A program made the translations under genes and the position numbers. This document shows positions 5,640-8,283 of a DNA stretch of 8,283 nucleotides, one piece after another (the first letter of the stretch is position 1; every line of letters starts with the position of its first letter). The notes under the pieces are model-generated. The model saw nothing but the letters and a program-made list of their open reading frames with translations, was not told the origin of the DNA and did no database searches. The stretch lies in contig JAGOBN010000144.1 of assembly GCA_017999235.1 (NCBI GenBank), positions 1-8,283 of the forward strand. The letters are read 5' to 3'. Source of the stretch: Anaerolineales bacterium. GTDB lineage: Bacteria; Chloroflexota; Anaerolineae; Anaerolineales; UBA6663.

Positions 5640-6458
5640 ATGTTTGCCCGTCCCCCGCAAGCGCCCGCGCCCGCCCAATATGTCATCGCCATCGCCTCCG
5701 GCAAGGGCGGCGTCGGCAAGAGCACCGTCGCCGTCAACGTCGCCGTGGCCCTGGCCCAGGCCGGCCACCGGGTGGGTCTGCTGGACGCCGACATCTACGG
5801 CCCCAACACGCCCATGATGCTGGGCGTGCAGAGCTACAAACCGGAAACCGTCAACGGCCAGCTCGCGCCGGCCCGCGCCCACGGGATCACGGTCTTCTCC
5901 ATGGGTTTCATCGTCAAGCCCGAGCAGGCCATCATCTGGCGCGGCCCCATGCTGGACAAAGCCATCCGCCAGTTCGTCACCGATGTGGCCTGGGGCCAGC
6001 TCGATTACCTGCTGATCGATATGCCGCCCGGCACCGGCGACGCGCAGTTGACGGTCTCGCAGGCCTTCGCGCTCACCGGCGCCGTCATCGTCACCCTGCC
6101 TCAAGCCGTCTCCCAGGCGGACGCGCGCCGCGGCCTGGAAGGCTTCCGGCAGATGGAAGTGCCGATCCTGGGCGTGATCGAGAACATGAGTTATCTGATC
6201 CTGCCGGACGGCGGAAAAATGGATGTCTTCGGCCAGGGCGGCGGCCGGCGCTTCGCGGACGAGGCCGGCGTGCCTTTCCTGGGCGAGGTCCCCATGGACC
6301 CGCAGGTGCGCGTCGGCGGCGACGGCGGCGTGCCGGTGGTGATCAGCCACCCGGCTTCCCCGGTGGCGCAGGCGCTGACCGCCCTCGCCCAGATCATCGC
6401 CGACCGGGCCGGCGCCGCCACCCAAAACAGCACCTTTATCCCGATCACCGAAATCTAA
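5640..6458 (+). CDS. mrp: Mrp/ApbC/NBP35-family P-loop ATPase, short and cysteine-free
   Basis: Members of this family are ATP-dependent Fe-S cluster carriers; the mitochondrial relative Ind1/NUBPL is needed to assemble complex I. The 272-residue protein has the deviant Walker A GKGGVGKST (21-29), LLDADIYGPN (47-56), IIWRGPMLDKA (98-108), Walker B with DYLLIDMPPGTGD (122-134), and LPQAVSQADARRGLEGF (153-169). Two features are unusual. The N-terminal MIP18/DUF59 domain of standard ~360-residue Mrp is absent. In addition, the CxxC that normally follows ENMSY is replaced by LILPDGG (185-191), and there is no cysteine anywhere in the protein. Some other lineages, as I recall cyanobacteria, also lack this CxxC. 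GAGGT at 5627-5631 is the ribosome-binding site. The gene sits between two terminators, so its transcription must come from readthrough or from a promoter within or before the first hairpin. Confidence 0.93.
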   Translation: MFARPPQAPAPAQYVIAIASGKGGVGKSTVAVNVAVALAQAGHRVGLLDADIYGPNTPMMLGVQSYKPETVNGQLAPARAHGITVFSMGFIVKPEQAIIWRGPMLDKAIRQFVTDVAWGQLDYLLIDMPPGTGDAQLTVSQAFALTGAVIVTLPQAVSQADARRGLEGFRQMEVPILGVIENMSYLILPDGGKMDVFGQGGGRRFADEAGVPFLGEVPMDPQVRVGGDGGVPVVISHPASPVAQALTALAQIIADRAGAATQNSTFIPITEI

Positions 6459-6469
6459 GCGGCCGGCTT

Positions 6470-6509
6470 AAAAACCACAGGGCGGCCCAGAGGCCGCCCT
6501 GTTTGTTTT
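6470..6509. terminator. Bidirectional terminator between convergent mrp and hydrolase genes
   Basis: ACAGGGCGGCC (6477-6487) pairs perfectly with GGCCGCCCTGT (6492-6502) around a CAGA loop. A run of five A (6470-6474) lies on the left and TTTGTTTT (6502-6509) on the right, so the hairpin has a U tract whichever strand is transcribed. This suits the tail-to-tail genes ending at 6458 (+) and 6526 (-). Confidence 0.9.
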
Positions 6510-6525
6510 CCGCCGCCGCGCCCGC

Positions 6526-7305
6526 TCAGGCGTGGCGTTCGAGAAAGCTCAGCGTCAGCGCGGTGATGCGCGGCAGCTCGGCGTCCAGCACCACGCAGTG
6601 CGAGGAGTGTTCCATCCAGTGCAGTTCCTGATCCGCCGAGGCCACGCCGGCCCCGATCAGCGCGCCGGCCAGCGGATGGACGGTCTCATCCAGGCGGCCC
6701 TGGATGGTGAAGAGCGGCTGGGTGACGTGCGGCAGGCGCCGGCGGGTGTCCCATTGCAGTTGAAAGAATTGCAGCAGCGCCCGGGTGGGGTAGACGTCGT
6801 AACCCTGCCAGAGCGCGTCCACGGCGCTGGGCGGGCCTTGGCGTTTGGCGATCAGCGGCTGCCAGCGGCTGAGGGCCGCGGCCAGGGCGATATCCGGCAG
6901 GCGGGCGTTGGTCTGGATGGCCGGCGCATACAACAGCACCCCGGCCGCCTCCGGGTGCCGGCTGGCCACCTGCAGCGCCAGCATCCCGCCCATCGACTCG
7001 CCGCCGATAAAGACCCGCGCGCAGCGCCGCGCCACAGCCGTGTACGCGGCTTCCACGGCCGCCACCCACTCCGGCCAGCGCCGCTGGTTAAGGTCCTCGG
7101 GCGTGGAGCCGTGGCCGGGCAGCAGCGGGCCGGCCACGCTGTAGCCGGCGGCGGCCAGCCGCTGGGCCAGCGGGCGCACCTCCGCCGTGGTAGCCGTAAA
7201 GCCGTGCGAGAGCAGCACGCCCACGTCCCGGCGCGGCGCGCCAGCCGGGGCCGGCCAATCAAAGCTGAGACCTTCCAGATGTGGATTTACAAAATGCGTT
7301 GCCAT
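6526..7305 (-). CDS. Alpha/beta-hydrolase, Est30/monoacylglycerol-lipase-like carboxylesterase
   Basis: This 259-residue cytoplasmic protein (no signal peptide) is a serine hydrolase expected to cleave short-chain or monoacylglycerol-type esters. The oxyanion loop is HGFTATTAEVRPLA (34-47), followed by GPLLPGHGSTPEDL (59-72). The nucleophile S104 is in G-E-S-M-G (102-106), the acid is D206 in QGRLDETVHP (202-211), and H236 in HSSHCVVLD (233-241) completes the triad. Order, spacing and length (~250) match Geobacillus carboxylesterase Est30. A longer frame begins at 7365, but its first 20 residues are not family-like and lie in the divergent promoter region. I therefore chose the ATG at 7305-7303. 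No Shine-Dalgarno sequence is evident. The natural substrate is unknown. Its neighbours give no pathway. Confidence 0.9.
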   Translation of the reverse strand: MATHFVNPHLEGLSFDWPAPAGAPRRDVGVLLSHGFTATTAEVRPLAQRLAAAGYSVAGPLLPGHGSTPEDLNQRRWPEWVAAVEAAYTAVARRCARVFIGGESMGGMLALQVASRHPEAAGVLLYAPAIQTNARLPDIALAAALSRWQPLIAKRQGPPSAVDALWQGYDVYPTRALLQFFQLQWDTRRRLPHVTQPLFTIQGRLDETVHPLAGALIGAGVASADQELHWMEHSSHCVVLDAELPRITALTLSFLERHA

Positions 7306-7313
7306 CGTCGTGA

Positions 7314-7322
7314 AGTCTATCA
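7314..7322 (-). promoter_or_regulatory. Possible extended -10 promoter for the hydrolase
   Basis: Read on the minus strand, TGA-TAGACT lies eight bases before the hydrolase ATG. It matches an extended -10 (TGn plus four of six bases of TATAAT), with CTGACG about 15 bp upstream as a weak -35. If used, the transcript would be leaderless or nearly so, as for the ATP-grasp gene. The match is imperfect. Confidence 0.4.
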
Positions 7323-7346
7323 CACGCCCGCCGGCGTCAGCGCGGG

Positions 7347-7352
7347 TATAAT
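7347..7352 (+). promoter_or_regulatory. -10 box (TATAAT) of the GAF-phosphatase gene
   Basis: A perfect TATAAT lies in the 70-bp gap between divergent genes. Predicted initiation is near 7359, giving a leader of about 17 bases with no Shine-Dalgarno sequence before ATG 7376. No convincing -35 was found 16-18 bp upstream, so an activator or an alternative sigma factor could be involved. Confidence 0.6.
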
Positions 7353-7375
7353 CATTCCTGATCAATCTACTCTAA

Positions 7376-8283
7376 ATGACCCTGCCCTTGGCCAGACCCT
7401 CAGAAGACCGCCTGGCCCTGCTCTACCGGGTGTCACAGGCCTTCAACTCCTCGTTGGAGTTGGAGGCGGTGCTCAACGCCGTGATGGACGAAGTGATCAC
7501 GGCCACCCGCGCCGAGCGCGGCTTTATTATGCTGCGCGGCGGCGACGGCCAGCTCACAGCGCGCACCGCCCGCCATTTGGATCAACAGACCCTGGCCGGG
7601 CCGGCCTTTCAGGTCTCGCGCGGCCTGGTGGAGCGCGTGGCGCGCGAGGGCCAGCCCCTGCTCGCCAGCGACGCGCAGAACGACGATTGGCTGAAGAACC
7701 GCGCCAGCGTCATGGCTCTGGGCCTGCGCGCCATCCTGTGTGTGCCGCTCAAACTCAAAGACCAGATCAGCGGCGTGGTGTATGTGGACAGCCGGGTGCA
7801 AGCCGGCCTGTTCACGCCGGCCGATCTGGAACTGCTCACCAGCATCGCGGCCAGCGCCGCCGTGGCCTTGGAGAACGCGCGCCTCTACCAGGTGGCGGTG
7901 GACAAAGGCCGGCTGGAGCGCGAGCTGCAAGTGGCCCGCCAGGTGCAAGCCAGCCTGCTGCCGCGCGCCCTGCCCCGTCTGCCCGGCTGGGATATCGCCG
8001 CGCACTGGCAGCCGGCGCGCGAGGTGGCCGGCGATTACTATGATTTCCTCCCTACCCCCGGCGGCGGGCTGGGGCTGGTGGCCGCCGATGTCACCGACAA
8101 GGGCATGCCGGCCGCTCTGTTCATGGCCCTGACGCGCAGCACAGTGCGGGCGGCGGTGTCCGCGGCGGCGGACCCGGCCGTGGGCCTGGCGCAGGCCAAC
8201 CGCCTGCTGTGCGCGGACTCGGTGGACAGTATGTTTGTCACGCTGGCGTATCTCCACTTGCGGCCCAACGCGGATGCCGTGCT
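7376..8283 (+). CDS. GAF-domain SpoIIE/RsbU-type PP2C serine phosphatase (3' end outside window)
   Basis: The frame runs open to the window end with 302 complete codons. Residues ~10-170 form a GAF sensor domain (LYRVSQAFNSSLELEAVL at 16-33, ILCVPLKLKDQISGVVYVDS at 120-139, FTPADLELLTSIAASAAVAL at 146-165). A short helical linker leads to the SpoIIE/RsbU catalytic domain: ARQVQASLLPRALPRLPGW (187-205), the metal-binding AGDYYDF (218-224), AADVTDKGMPAALFMAL (236-252) and SMFVTLAY (285-292). Such proteins dephosphorylate anti-sigma-factor antagonists (STAS proteins) or related targets in partner-switching stress signalling. Asp220 and Asp238 are the expected metal ligands. The sensed ligand cannot be read from sequence. 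No STAS or anti-sigma gene is visible, and one may lie downstream. No transmembrane segment is present in the visible part. Confidence 0.92.
   Translation, partial: MTLPLARPSEDRLALLYRVSQAFNSSLELEAVLNAVMDEVITATRAERGFIMLRGGDGQLTARTARHLDQQTLAGPAFQVSRGLVERVAREGQPLLASDAQNDDWLKNRASVMALGLRAILCVPLKLKDQISGVVYVDSRVQAGLFTPADLELLTSIAASAAVALENARLYQVAVDKGRLERELQVARQVQASLLPRALPRLPGWDIAAHWQPAREVAGDYYDFLPTPGGGLGLVAADVTDKGMPAALFMALTRSTVRAAVSAAADPAVGLAQANRLLCADSVDSMFVTLAYLHLRPNADAV

Noticed and set aside
4962..6425. A 487-codon open frame on the - strand opposite nuoI and mrp
   Set aside because: It crosses a + strand terminator and two well-identified genes. The translation is Gly/Arg/Asp/His-rich with no domain.
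7306..7365. A 20-residue N-terminal extension of the hydrolase
   Set aside because: The extension lies over both divergent promoter candidates and is unlike family N-termini. MATHFVNPHL at 7305 fits the usual length.
6532..8043. A 503-codon open frame on the + strand
   Set aside because: It runs antisense to the hydrolase and then out of frame through the GAF-phosphatase gene. It spans a divergent promoter region and its translation is Arg/Gly/Pro/Ala-rich with no recognisable domain. It is a GC-rich shadow frame.
1..8283. CRISPR array, tRNA or rRNA gene, insertion sequence, toxin-antitoxin or phage module
   Set aside because: No regularly spaced repeats, cloverleaf, transposase motifs or terminal inverted repeats were seen. 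All long stretches are explained by the listed genes and no gap exceeds about 90 bases.

Overview
The window is GC-rich (roughly two thirds G+C by eye) and reads as ordinary bacterial chromosome. It holds eight protein genes, two of them cut by the window edges, packed with short gaps. No tRNA, rRNA, CRISPR array, insertion sequence, phage gene or attachment site was seen. Gene content and protein style suggest a Chloroflexota bacterium, perhaps class Anaerolineae: a fused NuoC-NuoD, Ala-rich protein tails, a short Mrp without its CxxC, a GAF-SpoIIE phosphatase and an Est30-like esterase. This taxonomic call is an inference and has not been tested by any search.

Layout. Positions 2-826 (+) hold the 3' part of a Sua5/YwlC threonylcarbamoyl-AMP synthase (tRNA t6A). 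Positions 857-2140 (+) hold an ATP-grasp ligase with an L-amino-acid-ligase-like C-terminal region. It sits behind an extended -10 promoter so close to the ATG that the message is probably leaderless. A promoter overlapping the end of this gene (2135-2164) drives a four-gene run: an IscX-like gene (2213-2425), nuoB (2422-3096), a fused nuoCD (3131-4882) and nuoI (4905-5558), closed by a strong hairpin terminator (5591-5624). An Mrp/ApbC-family P-loop ATPase (5640-6458, +) follows at once. It is separated by a terminator with A and T tracts on both sides from a convergent alpha/beta-hydrolase (6526-7305, -). A 70-bp divergent promoter region then leads to a GAF plus SpoIIE-type PP2C phosphatase (7376 to the window end, +).

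How the genes fit together. NuoB, NuoCD and NuoI make up most of the quinone-reducing (Q) module of complex I and are predicted to carry three [4Fe-4S] clusters (N2, N6a, N6b). The membrane-arm genes and the NADH-module genes are not here, so complex I must be encoded in pieces or be a reduced form. The Q-module genes lie between two putative Fe-S biogenesis proteins. IscX comes first, translationally coupled to nuoB by an ATGA overlap. Mrp follows, and it is the bacterial relative of the mitochondrial complex I assembly factor Ind1/NUBPL. This arrangement is the most interesting biology in the window. The Mrp protein contains no cysteine at all, so it cannot hold an Fe-S cluster through cysteine in the usual way. 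The remaining genes (tRNA modification, orphan ligase, esterase, stress-signalling phosphatase) look like unrelated neighbours.
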